Positions 21,598-21,619 of a stretch of DNA of 21,619 nt are shown one piece after another. The notes under the pieces are model-generated. The model ran no database searches. It saw only the letters and a list, made by a program, of their open reading frames with translations, and had not been told where the DNA came from. Source of the stretch: DASTBU01 sp035711845. GTDB taxonomy: Bacteria > Acidobacteriota > Vicinamibacteria > Vicinamibacterales > 2-12-FULL-66-21. The position numbers and the translations under genes were made by a program. Position 1 is the first letter of the stretch. Every line of letters starts with the position of its first letter. Where the stretch lies: the NCBI GenBank assembly GCA_035711845.1, contig DASTBU010000120.1, positions 1 to 21,619 on the forward strand. Direction: 5' to 3'.

Positions 21598-21619
21598 GAT
21601 CGCCCGATCGCCCGATCGC
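21598..21619. repeat. Octanucleotide tandem repeat at window edge
   Basis: GATCGCCC twice followed by GATCGC at the last base, so the array probably continues outside. It lies about 35 bases upstream of the amidohydrolase start, where its promoter should be. Confidence 0.7.

Noticed and set aside
1..21619. tRNA, rRNA, riboswitch, transposase or integrase
   Set aside because: I looked for tRNA arms, rRNA-like conserved stretches, T-box features upstream of the TrpX-like operon and DDE or recombinase motifs, and saw none. A covariance-model search would settle the RNA part.

Overview
The window is about 21.6 kb of GC-rich bacterial chromosome. It most likely comes from an Acidobacteriota genome of the Vicinamibacteria type. 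The evidence is the PadR regulator overlapping a large orphan MacB/FtsX-like permease (the 'ADOP' arrangement typical of that phylum), a secreted S9 peptidase, a secreted metal-dependent amidohydrolase, a soluble PQQ-type sugar dehydrogenase, a membrane-anchored formylglycine-enzyme-like protein, a relic of an acidobacterial-style Ser/Thr kinase, and intergenic heptanucleotide repeats. This placement is inference; no rRNA or tRNA is present.

Layout. 1-2231 (+): 3' two-thirds of an AcrB-type RND efflux pump, cut by the window edge. 2243-2400 (-): relic of a PadR regulator. 2548-4189 (-): two-gene unit of a secreted PQQ-type sugar dehydrogenase and a small secreted protein of unknown function. 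4418-4717 (-): frame-broken VapC toxin relic. 4723-9985 (-): four-gene ABC importer operon. Its order is a membrane-tethered protein with two tandem substrate-binding domains (ABC_sub_bind/TrpX type), a hairpin-rich 236-bp spacer, a STAS protein with a large unknown C-terminal region, a branched-chain-type permease and an ATPase. 10087-10565: two abutting relics, a third substrate-binding fragment on + and a kinase N-terminus on -. 10638-11861 (-): FGE-like protein without the catalytic cysteines. 12159-13817 (-): VOC protein followed by an MFS transporter. 14093-16613 (-): four-helix membrane protein followed by a secreted S9 peptidase. 16772-19818 (+): PadR and ADOP permease, overlapping by 4 bp. 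19821-19905: very long hairpin built of 7-bp repeats, filling a convergent gap. 19904-21562 (-): secreted amidohydrolase.

How the parts work together. The ABC operon has all parts of an importer, with a duplicated tethered receptor and a cytosolic STAS component that probably regulates or senses. It is flanked on both sides by gene debris, which suggests a rearranged or acquired module. The PadR promoter carries a 19-bp near-palindrome over its -35 box, and its start codon lies exactly where transcription should begin, so a leaderless, autoregulated PadR-ADOP operon is likely. The divergent membrane-protein gene has the same -10-to-ATG spacing.

The best candidates for something undescribed are the tandem-receptor/STAS ABC system, with a hairpin touching the STAS start codon, and the heptamer-repeat hairpin at 19821-19905.
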